Shown: in pieces, positions 6,786 to 16,306 of the stretch
How positions within the stretch are numbered: the first letter of the stretch is position 1
Layout: each line of letters starts with the position of its first letter
DNA from: Lachnospiraceae bacterium
GTDB taxonomy: Bacteria; Bacillota; Clostridia; Lachnospirales; Lachnospiraceae
DNA length: 64,000 nucleotides
Direction: 5' to 3'
NCBI GenBank assembly: GCA_025758065.1
Contig: CP107199.1
Coordinates: 3,135,501 to 3,199,500, forward strand
Position numbers and translations under genes: made by a program
Notes under the pieces: model-generated
Database searches by the model: none
What the model was told of the DNA's origin: nothing
What the model saw: only the letters and a program-made list of their open reading frames with translations

Positions 6786-9020
6786 ATGGCGGAGAAGATA
6801 TTAAGAACCGAATACAGTGAGGAAATGCAGAAAAGCTACATGAATTATTCCATGAGCGTTATCACTGCAAGAGCAATCCCGGATGCAAGAGACGGATTAA
6901 AGCCAGTTCAGCGCCGTGTTCTCTATGACATGAGCCAGCTGCATCTGGATCATGATAAACCACATAGAAAATCAGCCCGTATCGTAGGTGATACCATGGG
7001 TAAATACCACCCCCACGGTGACAGCTCCATTTACGATACCTTAGTTGTTATGAGTCAGGAATTTAAAAAGGGTATGGCATTGGTAGACGGTCACGGAAAT
7101 TTCGGCTCCATTGAAGGAGATGGGGCTGCGGCTATGCGATATACAGAGGCAAGACTGGAGAAATTTGCCCAGGAAGTTTACTTAAAAGACCTGGATAAGA
7201 CTGTTAATTTCGTACCAAACTACGATGAAACAGAAAAAGAGCCGGAAGTCCTTCCTGTACGCGTACCAAACCTTTTAGTAAACGGTGCAGAAGGAATTGC
7301 TGTTGGTATGAGTACCAGCATCCCAACCCACAACCTTGGAGAAGTAGTAGACGTAGTCCAGGCATATATTGATGATCCGGCAGCTCCTACAGAAGAGCTG
7401 ATGAAATATCTGCCGGGACCTGATTTCCCTACAGGAGGCATTATTGCTAATAAAAGTGAGCTGCCTCAAATCTATGAAACAGGCGTTGGCAAGATTAAAT
7501 TAAGAGGTCGTTTTGAAGTAGAACTTGGAAAGAGGAAAGTAGATAAGGACAAGCTGATCATCACAGAGATTCCTTATACCATGATCGGCGCAGGTATTAA
7601 TAAGTTTCTGGTAGATGTAGCAGACTTGGTAGAGTCCAAGAAATTGACAGACGTAGTAGATATTTCCAACCAGTCTAACAAGGACGGGATCCGTATTGTT
7701 CTGGAGCTAAGAAAAGACGCGGATATTGATCGTATTAAAAATATTTTATATAAAAAAACTAAATTAGAGGATACTTTCGGTGTCAATATGCTTGCTATTG
7801 CAGATGGCAGACCGGAAACCTTAAATTTAAAAGGTATCCTGCGTAATTTCATGGAATTCCAGTATCAAAATACGGAACACAAATACAATGTGCTTCTGGA
7901 AAAAGAACTGGATAAGAAAGAAATCCAGGAAGGTCTGATCGCAGCCTGCGACTGCATTGACCTGATCATCGCTATTTTACGTGGCTCCAAGAACCTGAAG
8001 GACGCCAAAGCGTGTCTGATGAACGGCGATATTTCCAATATAAATTTTAAAGTGGCTGGTTTTGAAGAAGATGCGGCAAAACTTCATTTTACAGAACGTC
8101 AGGCAGCCGCGATTTTGGAAATGCGTCTTTATAAACTGATCGGGCTGGAAATACTGGCTCTGGAAAAAGAACACAAAGCAACTTTAAAAAAGATTGCCGA
8201 ATACAAAAAGATCCTTGGCAGCAGAGCTGTTATGAACCAGGTGATCAAAGATGATCTGGCTGCTATCAAGACAGAATTTGCCATTCCGAGGCGGACCCGC
8301 ATTGAAGACGGCGCAGAAGCAGTTTATGTGGAAAATGAGATTTCAGTACAGGAAGTTGTTTTTGTTATGGACCGCTTCGGCTACTGTAAACTCCTTGATA
8401 AAGCAACATATGAGCGCAATCAGGAAACTGTAGATACAGAACAGGTCCATGTGCTCCGATGCTTAAATACGGATAAACTGTGCCTGTTCACATCTGCAGG
8501 TGTTCTTCACCAGATCAAAGCAATGGACATCCCATCCGGCAAGCTTCGTGACAAGGGTGTTCCGATAGAAAATTTAAGCAAATACAATGGCAGAAATGAA
8601 ACCATCTGCCTTCTCACCACAGCCCGTGCGCTCAAAGGCCGCATCCTTTTATTTGTTACCCGTCTTGCTATGGTAAAACAGGTGCCTGGTGAAGAATTTG
8701 AGACGAATAACCGTATGGTAGCAGCTACCAAGCTTCAGGATGAAGACAGTGTAGTTTTTGTGACAATGATAAACGGTGAGACAGACATTGTTCTTCAGAC
8801 AACAGGCGGAAATTTCCTGCGATTCCCATTAGATGAGATCTCCATACTAAAAAAAGCATCCCGGGGTGTGCGCGGCATTCGTCTTGCAAAAAATGAAGAA
8901 CTGGAAACTGTATATCTCATTGGCGAAAATCCTGTCATTGACTATAAAGGCAAGGAAGTTCATTTAAACAGGTTAAAACTGGCAAAAAGAGATGGAAAAG
9001 GTACCAAGGTCCGTTTATAA
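6786..9020 (+). CDS. parC: type IIA DNA topoisomerase, breakage-reunion (A) subunit, ParC-like
   Basis: The 744-residue protein has the cleavage domain with catalytic Tyr119 in AAAMRYTEARL and the quinolone-determining stretch HPHGDSSIYDT (Ser80 and Asp84 equivalent to GyrA Ser83/Asp87). The C-terminal blades (MDRFGYCKLLD, LLTTARALKGRILLF, TGGNFLRFP, SRGVRGIRL) form a short beta-pinwheel, and no QRRGGKG-type GyrA box is visible. With its shorter length this favours a topoisomerase IV type enzyme that decatenates rather than introduces negative supercoils; that assignment is inference. It is cotranscribed with the B subunit. Confidence 0.8.
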   Translation: MAEKILRTEYSEEMQKSYMNYSMSVITARAIPDARDGLKPVQRRVLYDMSQLHLDHDKPHRKSARIVGDTMGKYHPHGDSSIYDTLVVMSQEFKKGMALVDGHGNFGSIEGDGAAAMRYTEARLEKFAQEVYLKDLDKTVNFVPNYDETEKEPEVLPVRVPNLLVNGAEGIAVGMSTSIPTHNLGEVVDVVQAYIDDPAAPTEELMKYLPGPDFPTGGIIANKSELPQIYETGVGKIKLRGRFEVELGKRKVDKDKLIITEIPYTMIGAGINKFLVDVADLVESKKLTDVVDISNQSNKDGIRIVLELRKDADIDRIKNILYKKTKLEDTFGVNMLAIADGRPETLNLKGILRNFMEFQYQNTEHKYNVLLEKELDKKEIQEGLIAACDCIDLIIAILRGSKNLKDAKACLMNGDISNINFKVAGFEEDAAKLHFTERQAAAILEMRLYKLIGLEILALEKEHKATLKKIAEYKKILGSRAVMNQVIKDDLAAIKTEFAIPRRTRIEDGAEAVYVENEISVQEVVFVMDRFGYCKLLDKATYERNQETVDTEQVHVLRCLNTDKLCLFTSAGVLHQIKAMDIPSGKLRDKGVPIENLSKYNGRNETICLLTTARALKGRILLFVTRLAMVKQVPGEEFETNNRMVAATKLQDEDSVVFVTMINGETDIVLQTTGGNFLRFPLDEISILKKASRGVRGIRLAKNEELETVYLIGENPVIDYKGKEVHLNRLKLAKRDGKGTKVRL

Positions 9021-9205
9021 TAAAGCCATAGACGAACAAAATTAAGACCATGTCCGCTATGCAAAGACGAATGTACGCAAATGGCGAATTTTATGTTGCA
9101 ATTTTTCCGACTTTGTTATAGGATAGGAAAAGATTCCCCGATGTGGGAGTAAAATGAAAGCAGCGGCTGCTACTTAAAGCCCTGTAAGAGATGAGGAGAG
9201 GAACT
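9021..9205. other. asd leader, no recognised riboswitch
   Basis: The 185 bp hold a weak promoter candidate (TTGCAA at 9096, TATAGG near 9117) and a small GC-rich hairpin (AGCAGCGGCTGCT near 9161). I looked for the lysine riboswitch expected at some asd genes and did not find its conserved core. Confidence 0.35.
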
Positions 9206-10291
9206 ATGGAAAAGAAATTAAGAGTTGGTATCTTAGGTGCAACAGGTATGGTAGGACAGAGATTTATTTCTTTGTTGGAAAATCACCCGTGGTATGAGGT
9301 AGTTACAGTGGCTGCCAGCCCAAGATCAGCAGGAAAGACCTACGAAGAAGCAGTAGGCGGCCGTTGGAAAATGACCACACCTATGCCGGAAGCTGTAAAG
9401 AAGCTGGTTGTCATGAATGTAAACGAGGTAGAGAAAGTAGCTGCCAGTGTTGATTTCGTGTTCAGTGCTGTAGATATGACAAAAGATGAGATCCGCGCCA
9501 TTGAGGAAGAATACGCAAAGACAGAAACCCCTGTAGTTTCCAATAACAGTGCACATCGTTGGACTCCAGACGTTCCTATGGTCGTTCCGGAGGTAAATCC
9601 AGAGCATTTTGATGTCATTGAGTTCCAGAAAAAGCGTCTTGGAACCACCAGAGGCTTCATCGCAGTAAAACCAAACTGCTCTATCCAGAGCTATGCACCG
9701 GTTTTAACTGCCTGGATGGAATATGAGCCATATGAAGTAGTTGCAACTACCTATCAGGCAATTTCCGGTGCAGGAAAGACCTTTAAAGACTGGCCTGAAA
9801 TGGAAGGAAATATCATCCCATACATCGGCGGAGAAGAAGAGAAGAGTGAGCAGGAGCCACTGCGTATCTGGGGCCACATTGAGAACGGACAGATCGTAAA
9901 AGCAACAAGTCCGGTTATTACCTGCCAGTGTATCCGTGTTCCTGTATTAAATGGACATACAGCAGCTGTATTTGTTAAGTTTAGAAAGAAGCCAACGAAA
10001 GAACAGCTGATCGAGAAATTAGTAAACTTTAAAGGAATTCCTCAGGAACTGGAACTTCCTAGTGCTCCAAAGCAGTTCATCCAGTATCTGGAAGAAGACA
10101 ACCGTCCACAGGTAAGCCTGGATGTAGATTTTGAGCATGGCATGGGCATCTCTGTAGGTCGTTTAAGAGAAGATACAGTATATGACTACAAGTTTGTAGG
10201 TCTTTCCCATAACACTGTAAGAGGTGCAGCAGGCGGAGCAGTTCTGTGTGCAGAACTGCTTACTGCAAAGGGATATATTGCAGCTAAATAG
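9206..10291 (+). CDS. asd: aspartate-semialdehyde dehydrogenase
   Basis: The 361-residue protein reduces aspartyl phosphate to aspartate semialdehyde with NADPH, the branch point to lysine/diaminopimelate, threonine and methionine. The N-terminal Rossmann motif GILGATGMVGQRF, the catalytic Cys158 in KPNCSIQSY and the C-terminal GRLRED...HNTVRGAAGG are all present. The form with PNCSIQ and about 360 residues is the archaeal/fungal-like subtype. The start is ATG 9206 with GGAGAGG just upstream; the in-frame ATG at 9191 overlaps the site. It stands alone, followed by a hairpin and galM. Confidence 0.9.
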   Translation: MEKKLRVGILGATGMVGQRFISLLENHPWYEVVTVAASPRSAGKTYEEAVGGRWKMTTPMPEAVKKLVVMNVNEVEKVAASVDFVFSAVDMTKDEIRAIEEEYAKTETPVVSNNSAHRWTPDVPMVVPEVNPEHFDVIEFQKKRLGTTRGFIAVKPNCSIQSYAPVLTAWMEYEPYEVVATTYQAISGAGKTFKDWPEMEGNIIPYIGGEEEKSEQEPLRIWGHIENGQIVKATSPVITCQCIRVPVLNGHTAAVFVKFRKKPTKEQLIEKLVNFKGIPQELELPSAPKQFIQYLEEDNRPQVSLDVDFEHGMGISVGRLREDTVYDYKFVGLSHNTVRGAAGGAVLCAELLTAKGYIAAK

Positions 10292-10303
10292 TATAGAAAA
10301 AAT

Positions 10304-10333
10304 GTATGTCCTCCTGGATGACGGGGGACATAC
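10304..10333 (+). repeat. stable hairpin between asd and galM
   Basis: GTATGTCCTCC pairs with GGGGGACATAC around an 8-nt loop (one G-U pair). No T run follows; instead AAAAGGAGG of galM begins 9 nt later. It could stabilise the asd end or block the galM site when paired. Confidence 0.5.
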
Positions 10334-10354
10334 TGACTAAAAGGAGGTTTTCTT

Positions 10355-11413
10355 ATGGCAATCTTAAAAAAAGAGTTTGGCGTTATGCCTTCAGGGGAAA
10401 AGGTATATGAGTACACATTAACCAACAAAAAAGGGATCAGTGCCTCTTTTATTGATCTTGGGGCTGTCTGGACTAAAATGCTGGTACCGGATAGTGATGG
10501 AAATATGACAGATGTGATCCTGGGATATGATGATCTGGAGAGCTATCAGATAAACAAACCCCATTTCGGTGCACCAGTTGGCAGAAATGCAAACCGCATT
10601 GGAAATGCAGTTATTACTATTGACGGAAAAGACTATAAATTAGAGGCAAACAACGGACCTAATAACCTGCACAGTGGTCCTGATCTGTATCACAGCCGTT
10701 TATGGGAGTGCTGGGCATACGAGACGGAAGGAGGAAGCCGTCTGGATTTCTTTTTAAACAGCTCGGATGGGGACCAGGGTTATCCTGGAAATGCAAAAAT
10801 CCGCATAAGCTATACTTTAACAGAAGACAATTGTGTAAAAATCGATTATAACATGGTCAGCGATGCAGATACAGTGGCAAACTTTACGAATCACTGCTAC
10901 TTTAATCTGGCTGGACACAACAGCGGTCCTGTATTAGACCAGCAGGTATGGCTGGCAGCTGACAGCTATACCCCAGCAGATGCAACATCTATCCCAACTG
11001 GTGAGATTCTTCCTGTAGCAGGGACTCCTATGGATTTTAGAAAAATGAAACCGCTTGGACGGGATATTGAAGCTGATTTTGAAGCTTTAAAATTAGGCCA
11101 TGGATATGATCACAATTGGGTATTGAACCACGAAGCAGGTGTACTTGGTATCGCAGGAAAAGCAAAAGATCCAGCAAGTGGCCGCGTAATGGAAGTTTAT
11201 ACTGATCTTCCTGGCATGCAGCTTTATACTGCAAACTTTTTAACAGATGAACGTCCTGGAAAAGGCGGAGCTCACTATAACAGACGTCACGCCTTCTGTT
11301 TTGAAACACAGTATTACCCGGATGCCTGCCATAAGGCAAATTTCCCGTCACCTATCTTAAAATCGGGAGATACTTATAAAACAACAACTATTTATAAGTT
11401 CTATGCAGAGTAA
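10355..11413 (+). CDS. galM: aldose 1-epimerase (galactose mutarotase)
   Basis: The 352-residue protein interconverts alpha and beta anomers of free sugars. Family motifs are VGRNANRIGNA, NGPNNLHSGP, NHCYFNLAGH (catalytic His) and GYDHNWVL, ending with FETQYYPDACHKANFPSP. Length matches the family. The start has a perfect AAAAGGAGG. There are no other galactose genes nearby and a terminator follows, so it appears monocistronic or weakly linked to asd. Confidence 0.92.
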   Translation: MAILKKEFGVMPSGEKVYEYTLTNKKGISASFIDLGAVWTKMLVPDSDGNMTDVILGYDDLESYQINKPHFGAPVGRNANRIGNAVITIDGKDYKLEANNGPNNLHSGPDLYHSRLWECWAYETEGGSRLDFFLNSSDGDQGYPGNAKIRISYTLTEDNCVKIDYNMVSDADTVANFTNHCYFNLAGHNSGPVLDQQVWLAADSYTPADATSIPTGEILPVAGTPMDFRKMKPLGRDIEADFEALKLGHGYDHNWVLNHEAGVLGIAGKAKDPASGRVMEVYTDLPGMQLYTANFLTDERPGKGGAHYNRRHAFCFETQYYPDACHKANFPSPILKSGDTYKTTTIYKFYAE

Positions 11414-11465
11414 AGAGTAGAAGAGTATATCACAGACAGACGATCTTTGCTCATAATACTTAAAC

Positions 11466-11505
11466 AAAACAGCCCATTGCCTAAAATGGTTTTGGGCTGT
11501 TTCTC
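11466..11505. terminator. terminator after galM
   Basis: AAAACAGCCCA pairs with TGGGCTGTTT around a 16-nt loop; the flanking A and T runs make it usable in both directions. Confidence 0.85.
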
Positions 11506-11532
11506 TAATTTCTTTAACTTTCTGGTAAATTC

Positions 11533-11561
11533 TTGCAAGCCCCCCGAAAAAATGTTATACT
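11533..11561 (+). promoter_or_regulatory. sigma-A type promoter of topB
   Basis: TTGCAA (11533-11538) and TATACT (11556-11561) are separated by 17 bp, about 73 bp before the topB start. Confidence 0.65.
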
Positions 11562-11633
11562 CATAAAATATGTCTTATAAGAATTATTAATGAGGCTTAC
11601 AGAAAAAAGCCTTATATAAAATTGAGGGATTAA

Positions 11634-13706
11634 ATGTCAAAATCATTATTCATTGCGGAAAAGCCTAGTGTAGCCCAGCAGTTTGCAGATGCGTTAAAGA
11701 TACGTGGACGAAGGAGCGATGGTTATATTGAGTCAGAAGATACCATTGTTACCTGGTGCGTAGGTCATCTGGTGACAATGAGTTACCCGGAAGCTTACGA
11801 TATGAAATACAAGCGCTGGAGCCTTAATACACTGCCTTTTCTGCCAAAAGAATTTAAATATGAAGTAATACCCAATGTGGGAAAGCAGTTTTCCATTGTT
11901 AAAGGTCTTCTTACAAGACCGGATGTGGATACCATATATGTCTGTACCGACTCTGGACGTGAAGGAGAGTATATTTACCGTCTGGTGGCCCAAATGGCTG
12001 GTGTAAAGGACAAACAACAAAAACGTGTATGGATCGACTCCCAGACAGAAGAAGAGATCCTTCGCGGGATCCATGAAGCAAAAGATGAGTCAGAATATGA
12101 TAATCTGTCTGCTTCTGCCTATTTAAGGGCAAAAGAAGACTACCTTATGGGGATTAATTTTTCCAGAGTCCTGACATTGCGCTATGGACCGTCTATGTCC
12201 CAGTATCTGGGAACTAAATATACAGTTCTCTCTGTAGGTCGTGTTATGACCTGTGTTCTTGGAATGGTGGTGCGCAGGGAACGTGAGATACGAAACTTTG
12301 TAAAAACTCCTTTCTATCGTGTGTTAGGAAGTTTTCAGGCAATTGCAAAAGACGGTACACCTGTACTACTTGATGCAGAATGGAAGGCAGTAGAAGGCTC
12401 AAAATACTTTAAAACACCGTATCTGTATAAAGAAAATGGTTTTAAAGAAAGAGAAAAAGCAGAGGAACTGATCGCTTATTTGAAAACAGAGCCACCATTA
12501 GAGGTACAAGTCCTTTCCAAAGAGAAGAAAAAGGAAACAAAAAATCCACCTCTTCTTTATAACCTTGCAGAACTTCAGAATGACTGCTCTAAAATGTTTA
12601 AAATAAGCCCTGACGAAACATTAAAAGTAGTGCAGGAGTTATATGAAAAGAAACTGGTAACATATCCAAGAACCGATGCCAGGGTCCTTTCCACAGCGGT
12701 TGCCAAAGAAATCTATAAAAATATCAGTGGACTGATGCACTATGAACCTATGGCTGGGTTTGCCAAAGAGGCCATTGATCTTGGAAGTTTCAAGGGGATT
12801 GGAAAAACACGATATGTCAATGACAAGCAGATCACGGATCATTATGCCATTATACCTACGGGACAGGGGCTTGGGAATCTGCGTGGGCTGTCTCCTTTGG
12901 GAGAAAAGGTTTACCAGGTGGTCTGCCGCCGTTTTTTAAGCATTTTTTATCCCGCTGCCATTTACCAGAAATACAGTATTGTTCTGGAACGGAAAAATGA
13001 GCAGTTTTTTGCAAATTTTAAAGTATTGTCAGAACCTGGTTATTTGAAAGTTGCTGATGTGAATCTTGCAAAGAAAAACAGCATTCAGGAAACCTTTTCT
13101 GATGAAAAAGAAGGGAATTCCATACAAACAGATGAAAAAAATACGGAAATTCCAAAAGTTGACCGAACTCTGCTGCTACAGGTGCTTGCAGATTTGAAAA
13201 AAAATGATATACTTACTATAGCGGATCTGAAGGTGAAGGAAGGAGAGACTTCTCCACCAAAAAGATATACCTCCGGTTCCATGATCCTGGCTATGGAAAA
13301 TGCAGGCCAGTTGATCGAAGATGAGGAGCTGCGGGCCCAGATCAAGGGCAGCGGCATCGGCACCAGTGCCACCAGAGCAGAGATACTGAAAAAACTGGTC
13401 AGTATCAAATACCTGGGGTTAAATCAGAAAACTCAGGTGATCACGCCATCTCTGTTGGGAGAAATGGTGTATGAGGTGGTGGACCACTCCATCAGACAAT
13501 TATTAAATCCAGAGCTTACCGCCAGCTGGGAAAAAGGTCTGACTTATGTGGCGGAAGGTTCCATTACATCAGATGAATATATGGAAAAGCTGGAGCGTTT
13601 TGTTGCTATGCGTACAGTAAACGTAACAAGACTGAACAACCAGTATGATATGCGGGAACTTTTTGACGCGGCTGCCGCCTTTTACAAAACAAAAAAGGAG
13701 AACTGA
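11634..13706 (+). CDS. topB: DNA topoisomerase III (type IA)
   Basis: The 690-residue protein cuts and rejoins one DNA strand to relax or decatenate DNA. It shows the N-terminal TOPRIM start FIAEKPSVAQQFADAL, the acidic TDSGREGEYIY motif, the active-site Tyr344 in VTYPRTDARVLS and the GIGTSATRAEILKKL box. Length is typical of plain TopB without zinc fingers. The beta-helix gene starts 5 bp after the stop, so the two are cotranscribed. Confidence 0.92.
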   Translation: MSKSLFIAEKPSVAQQFADALKIRGRRSDGYIESEDTIVTWCVGHLVTMSYPEAYDMKYKRWSLNTLPFLPKEFKYEVIPNVGKQFSIVKGLLTRPDVDTIYVCTDSGREGEYIYRLVAQMAGVKDKQQKRVWIDSQTEEEILRGIHEAKDESEYDNLSASAYLRAKEDYLMGINFSRVLTLRYGPSMSQYLGTKYTVLSVGRVMTCVLGMVVRREREIRNFVKTPFYRVLGSFQAIAKDGTPVLLDAEWKAVEGSKYFKTPYLYKENGFKEREKAEELIAYLKTEPPLEVQVLSKEKKKETKNPPLLYNLAELQNDCSKMFKISPDETLKVVQELYEKKLVTYPRTDARVLSTAVAKEIYKNISGLMHYEPMAGFAKEAIDLGSFKGIGKTRYVNDKQITDHYAIIPTGQGLGNLRGLSPLGEKVYQVVCRRFLSIFYPAAIYQKYSIVLERKNEQFFANFKVLSEPGYLKVADVNLAKKNSIQETFSDEKEGNSIQTDEKNTEIPKVDRTLLLQVLADLKKNDILTIADLKVKEGETSPPKRYTSGSMILAMENAGQLIEDEELRAQIKGSGIGTSATRAEILKKLVSIKYLGLNQKTQVITPSLLGEMVYEVVDHSIRQLLNPELTASWEKGLTYVAEGSITSDEYMEKLERFVAMRTVNVTRLNNQYDMRELFDAAAAFYKTKKEN

Positions 13707-13711
13707 TTACG

Positions 13712-14446
13712 ATGAAACTGAAGGAAATGAAAATTAAAGAGCTGTTTGATACAAGCCATACAATTGCAGAAAGAATTTTTGATAACCATACTTATCCTTG
13801 GGAAGTGCTTCCTGAGATTGGTGATTTTATCCGTTCTTTAGGACCTCTTCTTCCGGAAAATGAATACCGTAAGATTGGTAATGATATCTGGGTACACAAG
13901 AGTGCAAAGGTTGCTCCTACTATTATGATGGCTGGTCCAATGATCATTTGTGAAGGTGCAAATGTGCGTCACAGTGCATTCTTAAGGGGAAATGTTATCA
14001 TCGGCGCAGGTGCTGTTGTTGGTAATTCCTGTGAATTAAAGAATGCCCTGATTTTTGACGAAGTGCAGATCCCGCATTTTAACTATGTAGGTGATTCTGT
14101 ACTTGGCTACAAGGCCCATATGGGCGCAGGTGCTGTTACCTCTAATGTGAAGTCCGACAAATCCTTAGTTGTAGTACACGCAGAAGATAAGGAAGTTGCT
14201 ACCGGATTCAAGAAATTCGGTGCGATCCTTGGTGATGGTGTAGAAGTCGGCTGTAACAGTGTTCTTAATCCAGGAACTGTTGTAGGAAAAGAAAGCAATA
14301 TCTATCCATTATCCAGTGTCAGAGGCTGTATTGCCGCTCATTCTATTTATAAGAACCAGGATAATGTTGTAGCAAAAGAAAGCCGTGAAGAAGCTCCTGC
14401 ACCAAAGAAAAGAGCAACCAGAAAACCAAAGGTTGTTAAGGAATAA
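13712..14446 (+). CDS. left-handed beta-helix protein, GlmU-acetyltransferase-like
   Basis: The 244-residue protein has hexapeptide repeats through about residues 60-210 (for example NVIIGAGAVVGNSCELKNALIF, shortened here to its first half, GAGAVTSNV and GCNSVLNPGTVVG), the left-handed beta-helix fold of GlmU-type acyltransferases. The nucleotidyltransferase half of GlmU is missing, so it is not a full GlmU; such proteins are often labelled UDP-GlcNAc pyrophosphorylase-like. The last 20 residues are a basic tail (KKRATRKPKVVKE). Ribosome binding site AAGGAG is present. The role is unknown; it is coupled to topB. Confidence 0.7.
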   Translation: MKLKEMKIKELFDTSHTIAERIFDNHTYPWEVLPEIGDFIRSLGPLLPENEYRKIGNDIWVHKSAKVAPTIMMAGPMIICEGANVRHSAFLRGNVIIGAGAVVGNSCELKNALIFDEVQIPHFNYVGDSVLGYKAHMGAGAVTSNVKSDKSLVVVHAEDKEVATGFKKFGAILGDGVEVGCNSVLNPGTVVGKESNIYPLSSVRGCIAAHSIYKNQDNVVAKESREEAPAPKKRATRKPKVVKE

Positions 14447-14454
14447 ATGATAAA

Positions 14455-14478
14455 AAACCCCGCCAGTTGGCGGGGTTT
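14455..14478. terminator. bidirectional terminator between convergent genes
   Basis: AAACCCCGCC and GGCGGGGTTT form a perfect 10-bp stem with a 4-nt loop, serving the beta-helix gene on plus and upp on minus. Confidence 0.9.
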
Positions 14479-14491
14479 AATGCTTTATATA

Positions 14492-15121
14492 TTATTTTGT
14501 TCCGAAAATACGATCACCGGCATCTCCAAGACCTGGACAGATATAGGCATTTTCATTTAAGCATCTGTCAAGATGTCCAACATAGATCTGTATATCCGGA
14601 TGTGCTTCCTGAAGCTTTTTAAGACCTTCCGGTGCTGCAATGATGGCCATAAATTTAATTTTCTTCCCACCGTGCTGTTTGATGAAATTAACAGCTGCAA
14701 TAGCAGAACCACCAGTTGCTAACATTGGGTCAGTGACTACGATGGTACGTTCTTCAATAGGATCCGGAAGCTTGCAGTAATATTCGTGCGGCTCATGGGT
14801 ATCTTCATCTCTGTAAAGACCGATATGTCCAACCTTTGCACTTGGAACCAGTGCCAGGATACCATTTACCATGCCAAGTCCAGCTCTTAAAATAGGTACG
14901 ATAGCCAGTTTGCGGCCTGCGATCATAGGGGTCATACAAGTCTCTAATGGAGTTTCAACTTCTACATTTTCCAGAGGAAGATCTCTTAAAGCCTCATATC
15001 CCATCAGCATAGCGATTTCTTCAATCAGAGCACGGAATTCATTGGTTCCGGTGTTCTTATTTCTCAGGATAGAAATCTTGTGCTGGATAAGTGGATGATC
15101 AAAAACAATTACATTTTCCAT
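14492..15121 (-). CDS. upp: uracil phosphoribosyltransferase
   Basis: The 209-residue enzyme salvages uracil to UMP with PRPP. The PRPP-binding loop TDPMLATGGSA, the DPHEYYCKLP-like segment (EPHEYYCKLP) and the uracil-binding end YICPGLGDAGDRIFGT are all present. Length is canonical. The minus-strand ribosome binding site AAGGAG precedes the start by about 11 nt. No uracil permease or pyrimidine genes adjoin it. Confidence 0.95.
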   Translation of the reverse strand: MENVIVFDHPLIQHKISILRNKNTGTNEFRALIEEIAMLMGYEALRDLPLENVEVETPLETCMTPMIAGRKLAIVPILRAGLGMVNGILALVPSAKVGHIGLYRDEDTHEPHEYYCKLPDPIEERTIVVTDPMLATGGSAIAAVNFIKQHGGKKIKFMAIIAAPEGLKKLQEAHPDIQIYVGHLDRCLNENAYICPGLGDAGDRIFGTK

Positions 15122-15152
15122 AGTTTTTTGCTGCTCCTTATTTGTGTTGTAT

Positions 15153-15170
15153 AAGACAAATAATTGTCTT
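15153..15170. repeat. small hairpin upstream of upp
   Basis: AAGACAA and TTGTCTT form a 7-bp stem with a 4-nt loop, followed by a T run on the plus strand. It lies in the 94-bp gap between the exported-protein gene and upp. Confidence 0.4.
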
Positions 15171-15215
15171 TTTTCTGTTCTTTATTATAACTGAAAGTAT
15201 TGATTATAGCAACGT

Positions 15216-16043
15216 TTACTTAGTAGAAGGATTAAAAGTTACAATCACATAATCACCTAAAGCATGGGGTACCGGAACAGAAAAGCAGATGGTTCCATGG
15301 CTTTCGTAGCTAAAAGATTCCGGCCATGCAGTTTCCGATGCCAATGGAAAATCTGCCCCATTAAATACTTCTGTAAGAATATCCATATCTAAGCTGTCCC
15401 GATACTTTAAAAATGCTTCTTTCTGTTCCTGGGTAACGCCTAGAAACTCCACATCATCACTTAAAACATAACCAGCCATGGTGTATCCGTCTGTAAAATC
15501 AGAAAGTCCCAGATCCCGCACCTGGTTCAGGTCCATTGTATTAGTATAAAAAACACTGACCGGGTAAGCCGCACCGTCACTCATACGGTCCCCCTTATAA
15601 ACAGCAGTAAGCCGTTTGCGGTCTGCAGAAATGACCTCACATTTCACGGTGAGGGTATCTTTTGTTTCATCCAGATCATTTGCCTGGATAATAGAAAGAG
15701 CATTGGCCTTTAAACGTTCATTTACTGCATCCTGCTTCGCAGTATCATGCATCTGGTCAACCACAGGATACTGGATGGAAATATTTCCCGAAGTATAAGT
15801 CTCCAGTTGTACATTAATACCTGTATAAGTCTCCTTAATTGTTTCACTTTCAGCAGTAGTTGTATTTTCCGTCACAGCCACTGTTTTTGCTGGTGTTTCC
15901 TGGGTAGTTGCCACTGCCTGGGTATGGATCGTAGAAAGGTCCGTATCTGCTGGCGCACGGCCAAGGATCAGACCGATCGAAGCGGCGCCAATGACAACAG
16001 CCGTACCAACTGCACCTATAATGATTTTTTTACTGGTATCCAT
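15216..16043 (-). CDS. membrane-anchored exported protein, DUF4163/DUF3298 (RsiV-like) type
   Basis: The 275-residue protein has a short basic start, a hydrophobic segment at about residues 8-28 (signal anchor), a Thr/Ala-rich linker to about residue 75 and then an extracellular domain with YTSGNISIQYPVV, DRKRLTAVYKGDRMSDGAAYPV and a conserved end (FYFTYESH-type WPESFSYESHGTICFSVPV). This arrangement fits the DUF4163-DUF3298 pair known in RsiV and relatives. No sigma factor is beside it, so an anti-sigma role is unsupported. The minus-strand site AAAGGAGGG is strong, with a leader-element end exactly 10 nt before it. Confidence 0.6.
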   Translation of the reverse strand: MDTSKKIIIGAVGTAVVIGAASIGLILGRAPADTDLSTIHTQAVATTQETPAKTVAVTENTTTAESETIKETYTGINVQLETYTSGNISIQYPVVDQMHDTAKQDAVNERLKANALSIIQANDLDETKDTLTVKCEVISADRKRLTAVYKGDRMSDGAAYPVSVFYTNTMDLNQVRDLGLSDFTDGYTMAGYVLSDDVEFLGVTQEQKEAFLKYRDSLDMDILTEVFNGADFPLASETAWPESFSYESHGTICFSVPVPHALGDYVIVTFNPSTK

Positions 16044-16067
16044 AAATGATCCCTCCTTTGTAGATTA

Positions 16068-16113
16068 ATGTTCTCTCGGAATCTTTTTGTACTTGATTCT
16101 GTGGGAAGATTCT
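16068..16113 (-). repeat. leader inverted-repeat element, one end only
   Basis: On the minus strand this reads ...AGATTCCGAGAGAACAT, matching the right end of the copies at 4826 and 31517 over about 45 bp. The end is exactly 10 nt before AGGAGG of the minus-strand gene. I see no left arm further upstream. Confidence 0.75.
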
Positions 16114-16306
16114 AAGAAAAATCACTCTGTAATCACATATTTATATTACTTAAATATATTTTACCTTATTTTCATGGCCTCAGTTTGAAGAAATGTTTAC
16201 GAATTTCTAAAGAAATCACAGTCATACATTTTCCGGTTCCTTCATATAGTATTAGAGCGTGTCAAAATATTTCTGTCACGCAGGATAAAAACAGGAGGAC
16301 TGTAAA
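16114..16306. other. divergent intergenic region
   Basis: The AT-rich 190 bp lie between divergent genes. A small hairpin GCGTGTCA / TGTCACGC lies near 16257-16281, just before the ribosome binding site of the 56-residue ORF. No clear promoter pair stands out. Confidence 0.3.

Noticed and set aside
9021..9205. Lysine riboswitch upstream of asd
   Set aside because: The conserved core sequences and the five-stem arrangement are not visible.
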